Shown: positions 25,750-37,764, numbered from the stretch's first letter. The stretch: 38,277 bases of DNA from Planctomycetaceae bacterium (GCA_002724245.1 PBOG01000258.1:1-38277); one strand, 5' to 3'. Numbers and translations are program-made. The notes: generated from the sequence alone by a model not told the origin.

Positions 25750-26178
25750 ATGGCGAAGCAAGTGATGGGCGAGGCGAAGTTTCAGGTGCCGGGTGGCCAG
25801 GCGACTCCCGCGCCGCCGGTAGGAACTTCGTTGGGGAAATTTGGTATCAATCTCGGTCAGTTTGTTCAGCAGTTCAATGACCGCACCAAGGAATACAACG
25901 GCACGCCGATTCCGGTGATCGTCACGGTGTACGCCGACCGTTCGTTCGATTTTGTGACCAAAAGTCCTCCTGCTGCGTCGTTGCTCAAGCAGGCCGCTGG
26001 CATTGCCAAGGGCTCGGGTGTGCCCAACAAGGAAAAGGTAGGGCAGGTAACTGTGGCGCAGCTCGATGACATTGCGCAGAAGAAGATGGCAGATCTTAAT
26101 GCGAGCGATGTAGAAAACGCGCGGCAGATGATTGCCGGTACGGCCCGCAGTATGGGGCTTGAGGTGGTCGACGGTTGA
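25750..26178 (+). CDS. rplK: 50S ribosomal protein L11
   Basis: At 142 residues this is the usual length. The N-terminal domain has the proline-rich [19 protein letters not shown] (20-38), where most bacteria have a PPVGPALGQ-type segment. The C-terminal RNA-binding domain includes [20 protein letters not shown] and QKKMADLN. L11 binds the GTPase-associated centre of 23S rRNA, where EF-Tu and EF-G act. The gene follows nusG by 47 bp and precedes rplA by 95 bp. Confidence 0.97.
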   Translation: MAKQVMGEAKFQVPGGQATPAPPVGTSLGKFGINLGQFVQQFNDRTKEYNGTPIPVIVTVYADRSFDFVTKSPPAASLLKQAAGIAKGSGVPNKEKVGQVTVAQLDDIAQKKMADLNASDVENARQMIAGTARSMGLEVVDG

Positions 26179-26273
26179 TGGTGGGACACTGGCAACTTGG
26201 ATGGTTTGCCAGTAACGAGACGCGATCGCACGGATGTGCTGACCCTTTTCTTTTGCCTGTAGCAGAAAATTTC

Positions 26274-26951
26274 ATGGCGAAACAATCCAAGCGATTCAAG
26301 GCGATGGTCGACCCGCAACGCGTCAGCGAAATGCCGCTGGGTGAAGCGATTAATACGCTCAAGACGTTCGATACGACCAAGTTCGATCAGACCGTAGAGA
26401 TCCATATGCGTCTGGGGGTCGATCCCAAGCAGGCCGATCAAATTATCCGCGGGTCAATGGTGTTGCCGCATGGTATTGGCCGTACCCAACGCGTTATTGT
26501 CTTTGCCAAGGGTGATATGGTTGCCGCCGCGGAAGAGGCGGGCGCCGACGAGGTCGGCCAGGAGGAGTTGGCGACGCGTATCAAGGGTGGTTGGACCGAT
26601 TTTGACGTTTGCATTGCAGCGCCTGACATGATGGGACTGGTGGGGCCATTGGGGCGTGTGCTCGGTCCTCGTGGCTTGATGCCATCGCCCCGGGCGGGCA
26701 CGGTTACGCCTGACGTGGCGCGTGTCATTCAGGAGTATAAGGCCGGTAAGGTCGAGTTTCGCAACGACGCGGGTGGGAACGTGCATGCCGTCGTCGGCAA
26801 GATGAGTTTTGAAGTGCAGCAATTGCAGGAAAACATTCAGGCATTCATTGACCACATAGTGGGCCTCAAGCCGCTGGCAGTGAAGGGGACTTATCTGCGT
26901 GGTATTTCCATCTGTGGCACCATGAGTCCGGGTATTCGTATTGCGGCCTGA
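26274..26951 (+). CDS. rplA: 50S ribosomal protein L1
   Basis: From ATG 26274 the product is 225 residues, close to the family norm. An in-frame start at 26175 would add 33 residues unlike L1, so the shorter form is chosen. Typical motifs are [36 protein letters not shown] and [19 protein letters not shown]1 forms the mobile L1 stalk at the E site and in many bacteria represses its own operon. An L1-binding mimic in the rplK leader was not obvious. Confidence 0.97.
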   Translation: MAKQSKRFKAMVDPQRVSEMPLGEAINTLKTFDTTKFDQTVEIHMRLGVDPKQADQIIRGSMVLPHGIGRTQRVIVFAKGDMVAAAEEAGADEVGQEELATRIKGGWTDFDVCIAAPDMMGLVGPLGRVLGPRGLMPSPRAGTVTPDVARVIQEYKAGKVEFRNDAGGNVHAVVGKMSFEVQQLQENIQAFIDHIVGLKPLAVKGTYLRGISICGTMSPGIRIAA

Positions 26952-27038
26952 TTGCCCAGTGTTGTGGGGCGGCGGTCAGGGGAGCAAATGGTTGAGTGGC
27001 AGTGAGAGTGCTGCAGGCCTTTAGAGACAGATGAAACT

Positions 27039-27569
27039 ATGAGTAAGTATGTAAAGAACTTGATTTCGGATGACTTGCGGGGACGCTTGGAGGGTGTCGA
27101 CGATGCGTTGCTGGTTGACGTGATCGGCATCGACGCCAATGCAACGGTGCGTTTGCGGGCCGATTTGCGCTCCAAGGGCATCAAGCTGATGGTCATCAAG
27201 AACAGTTTGGCAAAGCGGGCTACCGAAGGGAGTGCGCTGGCCCCGGCGTTGGATGGAGTTAAAGGTACGTTGGCCTTGCTGTGGGGGGGCGAAGATTTCA
27301 TTTCGCTTGTCAAAGAGGCGTCGGAACTGGATAAGGGTTCGGACTATGAGAAGTTTGCCGCCCGTGGCGGAGTCATGGATGGGCAGCAACTGACGCCGGA
27401 TCGAGTTCGTGAGATGAGTAAATGGCCTAACCGGCAGGAGCAGTTGAGTCTGCTGGCAGGTCAGATTGTTGGTACAGGCAGCAAGCTGTCCGGTCAGCTG
27501 TTAGCACCGGGTGGCGCGGTGGCCAGTCAGATCGAGCAAAAATCGGAGGGGGAAGGGGACGCGGAATAA
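27039..27569 (+). CDS. rplJ: 50S ribosomal protein L10
   Basis: 176 residues. The N-terminal domain has VKNLISDDLRGRLEG and the core GIKLMVIKNSLAKRA (about 48-62), typical of L10. The C-terminal part includes LAGQIVGTGSKLSGQLLAPG, the helix that carries L7/L12 dimers. L10 anchors the stalk on 23S rRNA. A gap of 87 bp after rplA may hold the regulatory leader, but I could not identify an L10-binding fold by eye. rplL follows after 100 bp. Confidence 0.96.
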   Translation: MSKYVKNLISDDLRGRLEGVDDALLVDVIGIDANATVRLRADLRSKGIKLMVIKNSLAKRATEGSALAPALDGVKGTLALLWGGEDFISLVKEASELDKGSDYEKFAARGGVMDGQQLTPDRVREMSKWPNRQEQLSLLAGQIVGTGSKLSGQLLAPGGAVASQIEQKSEGEGDAE

Positions 27570-27669
27570 ATGTGTGTGCGGTGTGTGTGCACCGTGCCGG
27601 AAACAATCATGCTGATCGAATTTGATCTCGATCCGTTTAATACCCGTTGTCATAAAGGATCAAACCACG

Positions 27670-28083
27670 ATGTCTGAAGAGACCGCAACGCTGGAGTTTT
27701 CAGCGGAAACCAAAGAGATGGGCGATAAGATCGCCGAACTCACATTGAAGCAAGCCAAAGAGCTCAGTGACTACCTCAAGGAAGAGCATGGAATCGAGCC
27801 TGCCGCGGGTGGCGCGGTGATGGCGGCGATGCCCGCTGGTGGCGCCGGCGGTGAAGCTGCGGCGGAAGAGCAGACGGAATTCGACGTGATACTGACCGGT
27901 TTTGGCGACAAGAAGTTGAACGTTGTCAAGGAAGTCAAGAAGCTTACCGGGGCGACCCTGATGGAAGCCAAGAAGTTGGTGGAAGGGGCGCCTGCAACGA
28001 TCAAGGAGCAGGCCTCGAAGGAAGATGCCGAGAAACTGAAGGCCGAACTCGAAGAAGCTGGTGCTTCGGTCGAACTCAAGTAA
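27670..28083 (+). CDS. rplL: 50S ribosomal protein L7/L12
   Basis: 137 residues from ATG 27670, with AAAGGA about 10 bases upstream. The N-terminal dimerisation domain (about 10-45) is followed by an Ala/Gly hinge ([20 protein letters not shown], about 43-62) and the C-terminal factor-binding domain ([40 protein letters not shown]). It recruits the translational GTPases. The longer in-frame start at 27622 would add 16 residues that do not belong to L12. Confidence 0.97.
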   Translation: MSEETATLEFSAETKEMGDKIAELTLKQAKELSDYLKEEHGIEPAAGGAVMAAMPAGGAGGEAAAEEQTEFDVILTGFGDKKLNVVKEVKKLTGATLMEAKKLVEGAPATIKEQASKEDAEKLKAELEEAGASVELK

Positions 28084-28165
28084 CTTGAACTTCCCTCAAT
28101 TGAACGCCGTTGGTGTTAGCTGATGGCGCAGGTGCGTTGCGATTGTTGCGATACGTTTTCCAGGT

Positions 28166-28185
28166 CAAGCATTTGAGCATGCTTG
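28166..28185 (+). other. Small hairpin in the rplL-rpoB gap
   Basis: CAAGCAT (28166-28172) and ATGCTTG (28179-28185) form a 7-bp stem with a 6-base loop. No T-run follows. In E. coli the equivalent gap carries an attenuator and an RNase III site; whether this hairpin has such a role cannot be told from sequence. Confidence 0.35.
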
Positions 28186-28277
28186 CGGATGCCGGCTATC
28201 GGTCCGCGCGGATTGCTCGATATTTTGATCTGCGCGCTCGTCACTGCCTCTCCAACCCCCGCTCGGAGTGATTCCTT

Positions 28278-31200
28278 ATGGCTACCCCTGTCGAACGCCG
28301 ACTGGTCCCCACATACTCGCGTCGATTTGGCACCGGACGTGACGCACAGATCACTCCAGATCTGACCAAGATCCAGACGAAAAGTTATGCCGCGTTCCTG
28401 CAGTCGGAGGCGGCTCCTTTGGGGCGCAGGGATCATGGTATGGAGGGAGTCCTGCGTGAAATTTTCCCGATCGAGAGTTACGACAAGCAAGTCAAGCTTG
28501 AGTACATCAAATACGAGTTGGGAAAACCTCGATATTCGCCCGATGAATGCCGGCAATTGCGGTTGACCTATGGGCGGCCTTTTCGGGTTTGGTTGCGCCT
28601 GGTCAAGGATGAGGCGATTGAAGAAGAAGTCTATCTGGGTGACTTGCCCATTATGTTGGGGGGCGGCGAGTTCATCATTAATGGTGCAGAACGCGTGGTG
28701 GTAAGCCAATTGCATCGTAGTCCGGGTGTTGATTTTGTGCTGGACACAGACGGTACCTCGGATCGCCAGCTGGCGAGTTGTCGCGTGATCCCCGAGCGGG
28801 GCAGTTGGATAGAAATCAACGCAACAAAAAAGGATGCCCTGACTGTTCGGATCGATCAAAGCGGCAAGTTCTCCGCCATGACGCTGATTCGCGCGATGGA
28901 TTCACGGTTCGGTACCGACGCCGATATCTTGCGTTTGTTTTACGACACCTCGGTTGAGAAGGTCGTCGATGGCCGTAGCGTCGTAAAAATCGAGAACAAG
29001 ATCGCTGTTGACGATGTCGTTTACCCGACGTCGTCTGATCGTGCTGGAGAGATCCTGGTAGAAGCTGGGCAGCGCATTAGCAAGAACGTCGCAGAGACGA
29101 TATGTACTTCGGGCGTCAAGAAGCTGGAGGTCATGGAGCTGCCGAAGGTGCCGCTCATTTTCAATAGCCTGGTTGATGATGTGACCTCAAGTCATGAGGA
29201 AGCTTTGTTGCGCATCTACCAGCGTTTGCGACCTGGTAATCCACCGCAACTCGAAAAAGCGCGTACCTTGTTTGCCGAGAAATTCTACGACGTCAACCGG
29301 TATCGGCTTGGCCATGTCGGACGCTTTCGCATCAATCGCAAGTTGGACCTGGGCGTTTCGGAAAAGGAAATGACGTTACGGCCAGAGGACCTCATTGCTG
29401 CGATCCAATACTTGCTAGGCCTGGCCGCTGGCGAAGATTGGGCTGAGGTCGATGATATCGATCACCTCGGTAACCGGCGTCTGCGCACCATTGATGAACT
29501 GGCTAGCGATGAGCTGCGGAAAGGCTTCTTGAAGTTGCGACGAACCGTGCAGGAACGCATGAGCCTGAAAGATCAGGAAGATATGACGCCGCGTAGCCTG
29601 ATTAATCCGAAGAGCATTTCTGCGGCGATTGAGTATTTCTTTGGGCGAGGTGAACTGTCCCAGGTGGTCGACCAGACCAATCCGCTGGCGCAGTTGACGC
29701 ACGAACGTCGACTGTCCGCCTTGGGGCCGGGTGGTTTGAATCGCAAACGCGCCGGATTCGAAGTGCGCGACGTGCATATTTCCCACTACGGTCGGATTTG
29801 TCCGATTGAAACCCCGGAAGGCACGAACATCGGTTTGATTTCCAGTTTGGCGATCTATGCGGGTGTCGACAGCTATGGTTTTCTGGTGACTCCCTATCGC
29901 GTGGTACAGAAGGGTAAGTTGACGTCCGAGGTGGCTTGGCTGCGGGCGGATGAAGAATCCGAGGCGTATGTGGCACCGGCGGATACCACGGTCGAGGATG
30001 ACCGCATCACGGAATCGGCCCTTGTCGCGCGGCACCGGTCGGATTTTGAAATGGTTTCGCCGGAGAGCATTGAATACATTGACGTGGCGCCGAGCCAAAT
30101 GGTCGGTGTTTCCGCGGGGTTGATTCCCTTCCTGGAGCACGACGACGCCAACCGGGCCCTTATGGGTTCGAACATGCAGCGACAGGCGGTGCCTTTGCTG
30201 GTCGCCGAACCTCCGATTGTGGCGACGGGCATGGAAAAAGAGGTTGCTCGCAACAGTAGCATGGTCGTGACCGCGGCAAAGGCGGGCAAAGTGACGTACG
30301 TCGATTCAGAGCGTATTGAAATCGGTAAGGAAGTTCACGCGTTGAAGAAGTATGTCGGTCTGAATGAGCGGACGTGCCTGAATCAGAAGCCGATCGTCAA
30401 ACCTGGTGACAAAGTTGAAAAAGGTCAGGTGCTGGCCGACGGAGCTGCCACGCGGAATGGCGAGCTCTCCTTGGGACGCAATGTGCTCGTCGGCTTCATG
30501 TCGTTTGACGGATACAACTTCGAGGATGCGATCATCATCAGCGAAGAGTTGGTGAAAAACGATACGTATACGTCGCTTCACATTGAAGAATTCGATGTGG
30601 AGATTCGGGAAACGAAACTAGGCCGTGAGGAATTTACACGCGATATTCCGAACGTCAGTGAAAAGGCGCTGCGTAACCTGGACGAAAACGGGATCGTTCA
30701 GGTTGGGACCTACGTCAGGCCAGGAGACATACTGGTTGGCAAGGTTTCACCCAAATCGAAAACCGAATTGACACCCGAGGAGAAACTGCTTCACGCGATT
30801 TTTGGACGTGCCGGTGAAGACGTCAAGAACGATTCACTGGAAGTTTCCTCGGGCATCGAGGGAATCGTGATCGACACGCAGCGTTTTTCTCGCCGTATGA
30901 GCCTGTCGGATGAAGAGCGTCGTGCGTTTGAGAAGGAACTCAAGCAGGCTGAAACGCAAGGTAGCGAGGGAATTTCTGCCAGTTTCAGCGAGCTTGTTCG
31001 TGAGATCGAAGCTGTGTTAGGGCGCGCTCTGACCGATGAGGATGGTACGCCATTGGCGGGTGATCAAGACCCGAAATTCATTGCCGAGCGGGCAGTGGGA
31101 TTCCAGTTGCAGTCGGTGACAGGCAATATGCGTAGTGCCGCCAAGATCAAGGATGTTGAGCAGATCTACCGCGCTAAATGGCCCGAAGTCGAAGAGGCGA

Positions 31201-31997
31201 TTGATGCCCGAGATCGGACGCTGAACAGTATGAAGCGTGGCGATGAACTTCGTAGCGGCGTGTTGCAGATGGTCAAGGTTTATATCGCCACCAAGCGTGT
31301 TATTTCGGTCGGCGATAAGATGGCTGGGCGCCATGGTAACAAGGGTGTGATCGCCAAGATCTTACCCGAAGAGGACATGCCCTATCTGGAAGATGGTAGA
31401 CCGATCCAGATTATGCTGAACCCCCTTGGTGTTCCGAGCCGGATGAATGTTGGACAGATTCTGGAGACGCACCTGGGCTGGGCTGCGGCCGCTGGCGGTT
31501 ATCAGGCCGTGACACCAGTATTTAATGGTGCCTCTGAAGAAGAAATCAATCAATGCCTCACAGATGCGGGCTTGGCGTCGTATGGCAAGTCTCAGTTGTT
31601 GGATGGCCGAACCGGTGAGCCATTGGAACAGGAAGTGACGGTTGGCTACATCTACATGCTCAAGCTGCACCATCTGGTGGATGAAAAGGTCCACGCGCGG
31701 AGTACGGGCCCGTATTCGTTGATTACCCAGCAACCGCTCGGTGGCAAGGCCCGATTTGGTGGACAGCGGTTCGGCGAAATGGAGGTGTGGGCACTGGAAG
31801 CGTATGGTGCCGCCTACATCCTGCAAGAGCTATTGACGGTCAAGAGCGACGATGTCGAAGGTCGCACCAAGATTTATGAGTCGATGGTCAAGGGTGAGAA
31901 CACACTGGAAGCCGGGACACCCGCCAGTTTTGACGTTCTGACCAACGAGATTCGAGGATTGGCTTTGAATATGCAACTGGAAAAACGGCGGATTTAA
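28278..31997 (+). CDS. rpoB: DNA-directed RNA polymerase subunit beta
   Basis: 1239 residues, about 100 shorter than E. coli beta. The rifampicin region is at 456-482: [20 protein letters not shown] followed by [13 protein letters not shown]. The contacts equivalent to E. coli Q513, D516, H526, R529 and S531 are kept, while F514 and M515 are both Val and Q510 is Glu. Other hallmarks are [52 protein letters not shown] and the end [16 protein letters not shown]. The ATG has CGGAGTG upstream. The gene follows rplL after 194 bp, and rpoC starts 198 bp downstream, a longer gap than usual. Confidence 0.98.
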   Translation: MATPVERRLVPTYSRRFGTGRDAQITPDLTKIQTKSYAAFLQSEAAPLGRRDHGMEGVLREIFPIESYDKQVKLEYIKYELGKPRYSPDECRQLRLTYGRPFRVWLRLVKDEAIEEEVYLGDLPIMLGGGEFIINGAERVVVSQLHRSPGVDFVLDTDGTSDRQLASCRVIPERGSWIEINATKKDALTVRIDQSGKFSAMTLIRAMDSRFGTDADILRLFYDTSVEKVVDGRSVVKIENKIAVDDVVYPTSSDRAGEILVEAGQRISKNVAETICTSGVKKLEVMELPKVPLIFNSLVDDVTSSHEEALLRIYQRLRPGNPPQLEKARTLFAEKFYDVNRYRLGHVGRFRINRKLDLGVSEKEMTLRPEDLIAAIQYLLGLAAGEDWAEVDDIDHLGNRRLRTIDELASDELRKGFLKLRRTVQERMSLKDQEDMTPRSLINPKSISAAIEYFFGRGELSQVVDQTNPLAQLTHERRLSALGPGGLNRKRAGFEVRDVHISHYGRICPIETPEGTNIGLISSLAIYAGVDSYGFLVTPYRVVQKGKLTSEVAWLRADEESEAYVAPADTTVEDDRITESALVARHRSDFEMVSPESIEYIDVAPSQMVGVSAGLIPFLEHDDANRALMGSNMQRQAVPLLVAEPPIVATGMEKEVARNSSMVVTAAKAGKVTYVDSERIEIGKEVHALKKYVGLNERTCLNQKPIVKPGDKVEKGQVLADGAATRNGELSLGRNVLVGFMSFDGYNFEDAIIISEELVKNDTYTSLHIEEFDVEIRETKLGREEFTRDIPNVSEKALRNLDENGIVQVGTYVRPGDILVGKVSPKSKTELTPEEKLLHAIFGRAGEDVKNDSLEVSSGIEGIVIDTQRFSRRMSLSDEERRAFEKELKQAETQGSEGISASFSELVREIEAVLGRALTDEDGTPLAGDQDPKFIAERAVGFQLQSVTGNMRSAAKIKDVEQIYRAKWPEVEEAIDARDRTLNSMKRGDELRSGVLQMVKVYIATKRVISVGDKMAGRHGNKGVIAKILPEEDMPYLEDGRPIQIMLNPLGVPSRMNVGQILETHLGWAAAAGGYQAVTPVFNGASEEEINQCLTDAGLASYGKSQLLDGRTGEPLEQEVTVGYIYMLKLHHLVDEKVHARSTGPYSLITQQPLGGKARFGGQRFGEMEVWALEAYGAAYILQELLTVKSDDVEGRTKIYESMVKGENTLEAGTPASFDVLTNEIRGLALNMQLEKRRI

Positions 31998-32195
31998 GAG
32001 TGGATCGGCAGGGTCTGCCCCGGGTAGACCTGAGTGACTGCTGGTGTCGACCACGCCAGTGCAACGAGTTGAGATTGAGAACAACGGCAACATCAAGAAT
32101 TCCAGGGGAGAACCGTTCCAGGTCGACGCACGTGTTGTCCTGAACAGATTTCCCTTTTGTGTGAATTGCTTCCGAACTCGCAAGGAGCAAGGGCT

Positions 32196-35100
32196 ATGAC
32201 CAGTGGCGACACGTCCTACGATCGCATTAACGATTACGCATCGGTCAAGATCAGCCTGGCCAGGCCGCACGACATTCGCAGCTGGTCGTTCGGTGAGGTG
32301 AAAAAGCCGGAAACGATCAACTACCGGACTTATCGCCCGGAGAAGGATGGTCTGTTTTGCGAGCGGATTTTTGGCCCGGAAAAGGACTGGGAGTGTGCCT
32401 GTGGCAAATACCGGGGCATGAAATACAAGGGAATGATCTGTGATCGTTGCGGTGTCAAGGTGACACACTCAAGGGTTCGTCGCAAGCGAATGGGACACAT
32501 CGAACTTGCGGCTCCGATTGTCCATATTTGGTTTTTCAAGGCCATGCCGAGTCGACTCGGCAATCTGCTTGACATGAAGACGTCGAGCCTTGAGAAGGTG
32601 ATCTATTTCCAGGACTACGTCGTTGTGGACCCGGGCACTACCGAACTGGAAGCGCAGCAGCTGCTCACCGAAGAGGAATACCGTGCGGCCCGTGCGCAAT
32701 ACGGTGACGGCAGTTTCGAAGCCGAAATGGGCGCCGAGGGAATTCGAAAGCTCTTGATGAACCTTGATTTGGTCCGTTTGTCCGAAGAGTTGCGGATTCA
32801 GCTGTCCGAAACCAAGTCCAAGCAAAAGAGTAAAGATCTCACCAATCGCTTGAAGATTGTCGAGTCGATCCGGGATAGTGATAACAAACCTGAGTGGATG
32901 ATCCTGGATGTGATTCCGGTGATCCCGCCCGACCTGCGCCCTTTGGTGCTGCTGGACAGTGGGAATTTTGCCACCAGCGACCTTAATGATCTCTATCGTC
33001 GCATTATCAATCGCAATAACCGGTTGCGCAAGTTGGTCGATCTCAACGCGCCCGAAGTGATCATTCGTAACGAGAAACGAATGCTGCAACAGTCGGTCGA
33101 TGCGTTGTTTGACAACAACCGGTGCAAACGCCCCGTGTTGGGAAGCAGTAACAGACCGCTGAAGTCGTTGACAGATATGATCAAGGGCAAGCAGGGACGT
33201 TTCCGCGAGAACCTGCTCGGTAAACGGGTCGACTACTCCGCACGTAGTGTGATTGTTGTTGGTCCCCGGCTTAAGCTGCATCAATGTGGATTGCCGAAGA
33301 AGATTGCTTTGGAGCTCTATCAGCCTTTCATTATCCGTAAGTTGAAGGAGATGGGGCACGCCGACACGATCAAATCGGCGAAGAAGATGTTGGAGCGCAA
33401 AGACGAAGAGGTGTGGGATATTCTCGAGCAGGTAATTCAGAACCACCCGGTGCTATTGAATCGTGCACCCACATTGCACCGTATGGGCATTCAGGCTTTT
33501 GAACCAGTCCTGGTGGAAGGCAATGCAATCCATTTGCACCCGTTGGTCTGCAAGGGGTTCAATGCGGATTTCGATGGCGATCAAATGGCAGTCCATCTGC
33601 CGCTGTCGATCGAAGCACAGGTCGAAGCCCACACGCTGATGATGTCGACGAACAATATCTTCAGTCCGGCGAACGGACGTCCCATTATGAGTCCGTCGCA
33701 AGACACCGTGATGGGTTGTAACTATGTCACGATCGAACTTCCCAATCGAAAGGGTGAGGGGACCAAGTTTTCCACACTGGACGAAGCGGACCTCGCCTAT
33801 TCGTTAGGGCGGATTGATCTACACGCGCCGATTCATGTGCGTCTTCCCGATAATCGAAGATTAAAGAGTGAAGACGATGCGTCGTCGTCCGGCGGTCTGA
33901 TTAAGACAACCTACGGTCGCATTATGTTCAATATGATGCTGCCCGAGGGCATGGACTTCTACAACTTGCCGCTCAAATCGGGCGACCTGGCGACAGTGAT
34001 TTCCGATTGTTACCAGCGACTTGGACGCAAGGCGACCATTGAATTACTCGATCAAATGAACCGACTTGGTTTCCGGGAAAGTACCCGCAGTGGCCTTTCT
34101 TTTGCCACCGACGATCTGGTGACTCCGACGTCGAAAGAAAAGTACATCGGTGATGCGGAAAAGAATGTGCTGCGTTACAAGAAGCTTTACGAGCGTGGGG
34201 TCATTACCAATCAAGAACGCTACAACGCGGTGCTTGATACCTGGACGCATGCCCGTGAAGTCATCACTGCTGAGATGATGGACGCGATGCAGTCAGACGA
34301 TCGTGGTGGTAACGGTTACGTGAACCCAGTGTTCTTGATGGCGAATTCCGGTGCCCGTGGTGGGGTCGAACAGATTCGACAATTGGCCGGGATGCGAGGC
34401 CTGATGGCCAAGCCGACCGGAGAGATTATCGAAACGCCCATTAAAGCGAATTTCCGCGAAGGTCTGACGGTTCTGGAATACTTCAGTTCGACGCACGGGG
34501 CGCGGAAAGGTCTGGCTGACACCGCGCTAAAGACGGCAGATTCGGGATATTTGACCCGAAAGCTGGCAGATGTTGCTCAGAATGTCGTGATCACCATGGA
34601 GGACTGCGGTACGACGCAGGGGCTCACCAAGGGAGTGATCTATCGAGGTGAAAAGGTCGAAGTGCGGCTCGCTGATGCAGTTAACGGTCGTGTCAGCCGT
34701 AAGCCGATCGTCAATCCCGTGACGGACGAGGTGATTGTTGCGGAAAATCAGATGATCGTGCCTGAGATTGCCCGCAAGATCGAAGAACTTGGTCTGGAAC
34801 GGATTCAAGTGCGTAGCCCGATGACCTGTGATGCGCCTCTGGGGATTTGTCGCGCCTGTTATGGCATGGATATGTCAACCGGAACAATGGTTGAAGAAGG
34901 GATGGCCGTTGGGATTATTGGCGCGCAGTCGATTGGTGAACCCGGGACGCAGTTGACGATGCGGACGTTCCATATTGGTGGCGTCGCGGGTACGGCGTTG
35001 GAAGAGAACGAAGCGAAGTCGAAGAAAGAAGGTGTCATCCATTTCACACGCGTACGTTCGGTCAAGAACGACGATGACAAAGCGATCGTACTCACGCGCA

Positions 35101-36566
35101 ATGGTGAAATTTCGATTTTGGATCCAAAAGGACGCGAGCTTGAGAAACACGAAATTCCCAACGGTGCTGAGTTGCTTGTCGAGGAAGGCCAGGAAGTCAA
35201 GGCCGGTGCGACCCTCTGCCAGTGGGACCCCCACAGTATTCCGATTCTCGCAGAGGTAGGTGGAAAAGTCCGCTATGAAGACGTTGTCGAAGGTGACACG
35301 ATGCGCGCTGAAAAGGATCCCAGTGGGCATGTGCGCAAGATGATCGTTGATCACAAAGGCGAACTACATCCGCAAATCGTGTTGGAAGATACCGATGGCA
35401 AACCACTGGATGTCTATTATCTGCCCGAGCGGGCTCACTTGGAGGTGGAAGAGGGAGCCCAGGTTTCCGCAGGTTCAATTCTGGCCAAGACGCCACGTGA
35501 CGCTGCCGGCGTAAGTGACATCACGGGCGGCCTGCCTCGTGTCACAGAAATCTTCGAGGCACGCAAGCCCAAGGATCCCGCGGTCATCGCCGAAATTGAC
35601 GGTGAGGTAGAGATTCTGCAAGAGAAGAAACGTGGCAAGCGGTCGATCACAGTCCGTAGTGAATCCGGTATGGAACGCGAGCATCTGGTACCTCACGGCA
35701 AGCGGTTCCTGGTGCATTCCGGTGACCAGGTATTAGCCGGACAGGCGCTAATCGACGGGCCCTTGGTGCCGCACGATATTCTGCGTGTTTCCGGAGAAGA
35801 GGCGGTGCAACAGTATCTGGTTCACGAAATCCAGCAGGTCTACCGAAGCCAACGGGTAGAGATCAATGACAAGCATATCGAGATTATCATTGCCCGCATG
35901 TTGCGCAAGGTGCAGATTGAGACACCCGGAGATACCAGCTTGCTGGCGGGGCTCGTCATCGACCGCTTTGAGTTCCGGACGGTCAATAAGGCGCTGGCCA
36001 AATGCTTGAGGATTACGGACAAGGGTGATAGTGATTTTGAAGTCGATACGATTGTGCCGAAGGACGCGTTGGAACAGGTCAATGCTCAAATTGAGGCGCT
36101 GGGAGGCCAGCCGGCCAAAGGAACGCGTCCCAAGCCGGCGACTGCGAGTACCCAGTTACTGGGGATCACCAAGGCGTCTGTACAGAGCTCCAGTTTTATT
36201 TCAGCCGCCAGCTTCCAGGAAACGACCAAGGTGCTCACCGAGGCCGCACTTTCGGGGAAAACCGACGATCTGGTGGGCCTCAAGGAAAATGTGATTCTGG
36301 GACACTTGATTCCGGCTGGGACAGGTTTTCGGACCTTCCAGGAATCCGAGGTTCGTTACCGTCCGGAAGCCCTGCAGGCCATGGCAGAGGAAAAAGAACG
36401 CGCTTTGGTTACCAGTTTTCCGTTACTTCAAGGCGAGGCCGAGGGCAATGGCGATGCGGCACCGGCTACGGAACCGGAGCCGGCCGAGGTTGCCAGCGGA
36501 GAGAATGTGGCTTCGCTGGATGCCTTGCTGGGTGGAGCAGGAAGCGGGGAAGAGGAAAGTCAGTGA
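32196..36566 (+). CDS. rpoC: DNA-directed RNA polymerase subunit beta-prime
   Basis: 1456 residues from ATG 32196, with AAGGAG 8 bases upstream. The N-terminal zinc finger uses Cys67, Cys69, Cys82 and Cys85. The catalytic NADFDGDQM is at 456-464 with three Asp ligands for Mg2+ (458, 460, 462). The second zinc site uses Cys804, Cys878, Cys885 and Cys888 ([13 protein letters not shown]). [16 protein letters not shown] marks the trigger-loop region. The last 40 or so residues are a low-complexity tail of Ala, Glu, Gly and Pro. rpoB and rpoC are separate genes here. An in-frame start at 32157 adds 13 unrelated residues and is rejected. Confidence 0.98.
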   Translation: MTSGDTSYDRINDYASVKISLARPHDIRSWSFGEVKKPETINYRTYRPEKDGLFCERIFGPEKDWECACGKYRGMKYKGMICDRCGVKVTHSRVRRKRMGHIELAAPIVHIWFFKAMPSRLGNLLDMKTSSLEKVIYFQDYVVVDPGTTELEAQQLLTEEEYRAARAQYGDGSFEAEMGAEGIRKLLMNLDLVRLSEELRIQLSETKSKQKSKDLTNRLKIVESIRDSDNKPEWMILDVIPVIPPDLRPLVLLDSGNFATSDLNDLYRRIINRNNRLRKLVDLNAPEVIIRNEKRMLQQSVDALFDNNRCKRPVLGSSNRPLKSLTDMIKGKQGRFRENLLGKRVDYSARSVIVVGPRLKLHQCGLPKKIALELYQPFIIRKLKEMGHADTIKSAKKMLERKDEEVWDILEQVIQNHPVLLNRAPTLHRMGIQAFEPVLVEGNAIHLHPLVCKGFNADFDGDQMAVHLPLSIEAQVEAHTLMMSTNNIFSPANGRPIMSPSQDTVMGCNYVTIELPNRKGEGTKFSTLDEADLAYSLGRIDLHAPIHVRLPDNRRLKSEDDASSSGGLIKTTYGRIMFNMMLPEGMDFYNLPLKSGDLATVISDCYQRLGRKATIELLDQMNRLGFRESTRSGLSFATDDLVTPTSKEKYIGDAEKNVLRYKKLYERGVITNQERYNAVLDTWTHAREVITAEMMDAMQSDDRGGNGYVNPVFLMANSGARGGVEQIRQLAGMRGLMAKPTGEIIETPIKANFREGLTVLEYFSSTHGARKGLADTALKTADSGYLTRKLADVAQNVVITMEDCGTTQGLTKGVIYRGEKVEVRLADAVNGRVSRKPIVNPVTDEVIVAENQMIVPEIARKIEELGLERIQVRSPMTCDAPLGICRACYGMDMSTGTMVEEGMAVGIIGAQSIGEPGTQLTMRTFHIGGVAGTALEENEAKSKKEGVIHFTRVRSVKNDDDKAIVLTRNGEISILDPKGRELEKHEIPNGAELLVEEGQEVKAGATLCQWDPHSIPILAEVGGKVRYEDVVEGDTMRAEKDPSGHVRKMIVDHKGELHPQIVLEDTDGKPLDVYYLPERAHLEVEEGAQVSAGSILAKTPRDAAGVSDITGGLPRVTEIFEARKPKDPAVIAEIDGEVEILQEKKRGKRSITVRSESGMEREHLVPHGKRFLVHSGDQVLAGQALIDGPLVPHDILRVSGEEAVQQYLVHEIQQVYRSQRVEINDKHIEIIIARMLRKVQIETPGDTSLLAGLVIDRFEFRTVNKALAKCLRITDKGDSDFEVDTIVPKDALEQVNAQIEALGGQPAKGTRPKPATASTQLLGITKASVQSSSFISAASFQETTKVLTEAALSGKTDDLVGLKENVILGHLIPAGTGFRTFQESEVRYRPEALQAMAEEKERALVTSFPLLQGEAEGNGDAAPATEPEPAEVASGENVASLDALLGGAGSGEEESQ

Positions 36567-36578
36567 GTTCCAGTCAGG

Positions 36579-36606
36579 TTGACAGCTAGCCGAGAACCGG
36601 TAGGCT
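36579..36606 (+). promoter_or_regulatory. Possible promoter of the rpsL-rpsG-fusA segment
   Basis: A perfect TTGACA (36579-36584) stands 16 bp before TAGGCT (36601-36606, 3 of 6 to consensus), just after the rpoC stop. It would give a leader of about 60 bases containing a T-rich run at about 36625-36645. The weak -10 makes this tentative. Confidence 0.35.
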
Positions 36607-36669
36607 GGAAACTTGTTCGTACTAGTTTTTCTTTATTTTTGTAGTTCGGTTTGTTCGCAGGTACCATTA

Positions 36670-37038
36670 ATGCCAACTATCAATCAGCTGGTCCGCAAAC
36701 GCCGCAAGCAGAAGCGCAAGTTTACCAAAGCGCCGGTGTTGGATCAGTGTCCTCAGAAGCAAGGTGTGTGCCTGCAGGTGCGGACAATGACGCCGAAGAA
36801 GCCGAATTCGGCTCTTCGCAAGATTACACGTGTACGACTTTCCAATGGCAAGGAGGTCACGGTTTATATACCTGGCGAAGGTCATAATTTACAGGAACAC
36901 TCGATCGTGCTTGTGCGGGGTGGTCGTGTACGTGACTTGCCGGGCGTTCGCTACCAGGTTATCCGCGGCGCGCTAGACACGCTGGGGGTCGATGGTCGTA
37001 AACAGGCGCGCAGTCGCTACGGGGCCAAGAAGTCTTGA
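36670..37038 (+). CDS. rpsL: 30S ribosomal protein S12
   Basis: 122 residues from ATG 36670; an in-frame upstream start would add a hydrophobic stretch that S12 lacks. Family motifs are [22 protein letters not shown] (39-51) and [20 protein letters not shown] (69-88). S12 lines the decoding centre and controls accuracy. Lys43 is kept, but position 88, Lys in E. coli (GGRVKDLPG), is Arg here (GGRVRDLPG). Lys-to-Arg at this site is a known streptomycin-resistance change in mycobacteria. Asp89, target of RimO methylthiolation in E. coli, is present. Confidence 0.98.
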   Translation: MPTINQLVRKRRKQKRKFTKAPVLDQCPQKQGVCLQVRTMTPKKPNSALRKITRVRLSNGKEVTVYIPGEGHNLQEHSIVLVRGGRVRDLPGVRYQVIRGALDTLGVDGRKQARSRYGAKKS

Positions 37039-37171
37039 TTGGGGTCAGCGACGATTCCAATCGTTGGTGAATTGGTTCTGAGTTGACGCAGCACCCATTC
37101 GACAATAATTGTTTAACAAGTAGATACTGAAGACGCCGCTCGCTCTTGCGGAACAGGAAAACCAGGTTGCC

Positions 37172-37642
37172 ATGGGACGAATCACTGCCAGTAAAGACCA
37201 ACTCAAACCCGATCCGCGTTTTGGTTCGGAGGTTGCCGGGAAATTTATCAACTGCTTGATGCTGGACGGTAAAAAGACGACTGCGCAGGCGGTCTTCTAT
37301 AACGCGCTGGACCAGATCAAAGAGCGTGTTCCAGACAAAGAACCGATCGAGGTGTTCCATCAGGCGGTTGAGAATGTGAAGCCGGCAATTGAAGTACGTT
37401 CCAAGCGTGTCGGCGGGGCGTCCTACCAGGTGCCGATGCAGGTCAATCGCAAACGCCAGACATCACTCGCTTTCCGGTGGATATTGATGGCGGTTCGTGA
37501 GAAAAAGGGGCGGCCCACGCATCTGAAATTGGCAGACGAATTAACGGCAGCTTACAACCGCGAAGGTGCGGCCATGACCCGCCGTGAAAATACTCACCGA
37601 ATGGCGGACGCAAACAAAGCGTTTGCGCATTTTGCCTGGTAG
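37172..37642 (+). CDS. rpsG: 30S ribosomal protein S7
   Basis: 156 residues, the normal length. Typical motifs are [20 protein letters not shown] (68-87), [10 protein letters not shown] and the C-terminal [20 protein letters not shown]. The N-terminus ([19 protein letters not shown]) differs from the usual R-R-G-rich start. S7 nucleates assembly of the 30S head and contacts mRNA at the E site. The last codons and stop are repeated in a direct duplication just downstream. The 133-bp gap before the gene shows no clear signal beyond a TTGACG at 37083-37088 with a poor -10. Confidence 0.97.
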   Translation: MGRITASKDQLKPDPRFGSEVAGKFINCLMLDGKKTTAQAVFYNALDQIKERVPDKEPIEVFHQAVENVKPAIEVRSKRVGGASYQVPMQVNRKRQTSLAFRWILMAVREKKGRPTHLKLADELTAAYNREGAAMTRRENTHRMADANKAFAHFAW

Positions 37643-37680
37643 CAGCCCATTCATCTTTTGCCTGGTAGCGGCGCATTCAC
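37630..37680 (+). repeat. Tandem duplication of the rpsG 3' end
   Basis: Positions 37630-37654 and 37656-37680 match at 22 of 25 bases, starting with TTTTGCCTGGTAGC in both. The first copy holds the last three codons (Phe-Ala-Trp) and the stop of rpsG; the second follows at a 26-bp step in the gap before the EF-G gene. Confidence 0.85.
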
Positions 37681-37764
37681 CGGACTGCGCCCGGCGTCAT
37701 AGTCGGTGCGCCGGTTTCCGGGTCCGGGAACCTGTGCTGTGGATCGATGGCGGACGGTCGGCAG

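Noticed and set aside
32469-33446. Long antisense open frame (325 codons) inside rpoC, and similar ones opposite rpoB (28116-28859, 29415-30140)
   Set aside because: They lie fully or almost fully opposite strongly conserved genes, have no recognisable motifs, and are expected from codon bias in a GC-rich genome.
37083-37111. Promoter upstream of rpsG (TTGACG at 37083-37088)
   Set aside because: The only -10-like hexamers lie at 15 bp (AATAAT) or match poorly at 17 bp, so support is too weak for a feature.
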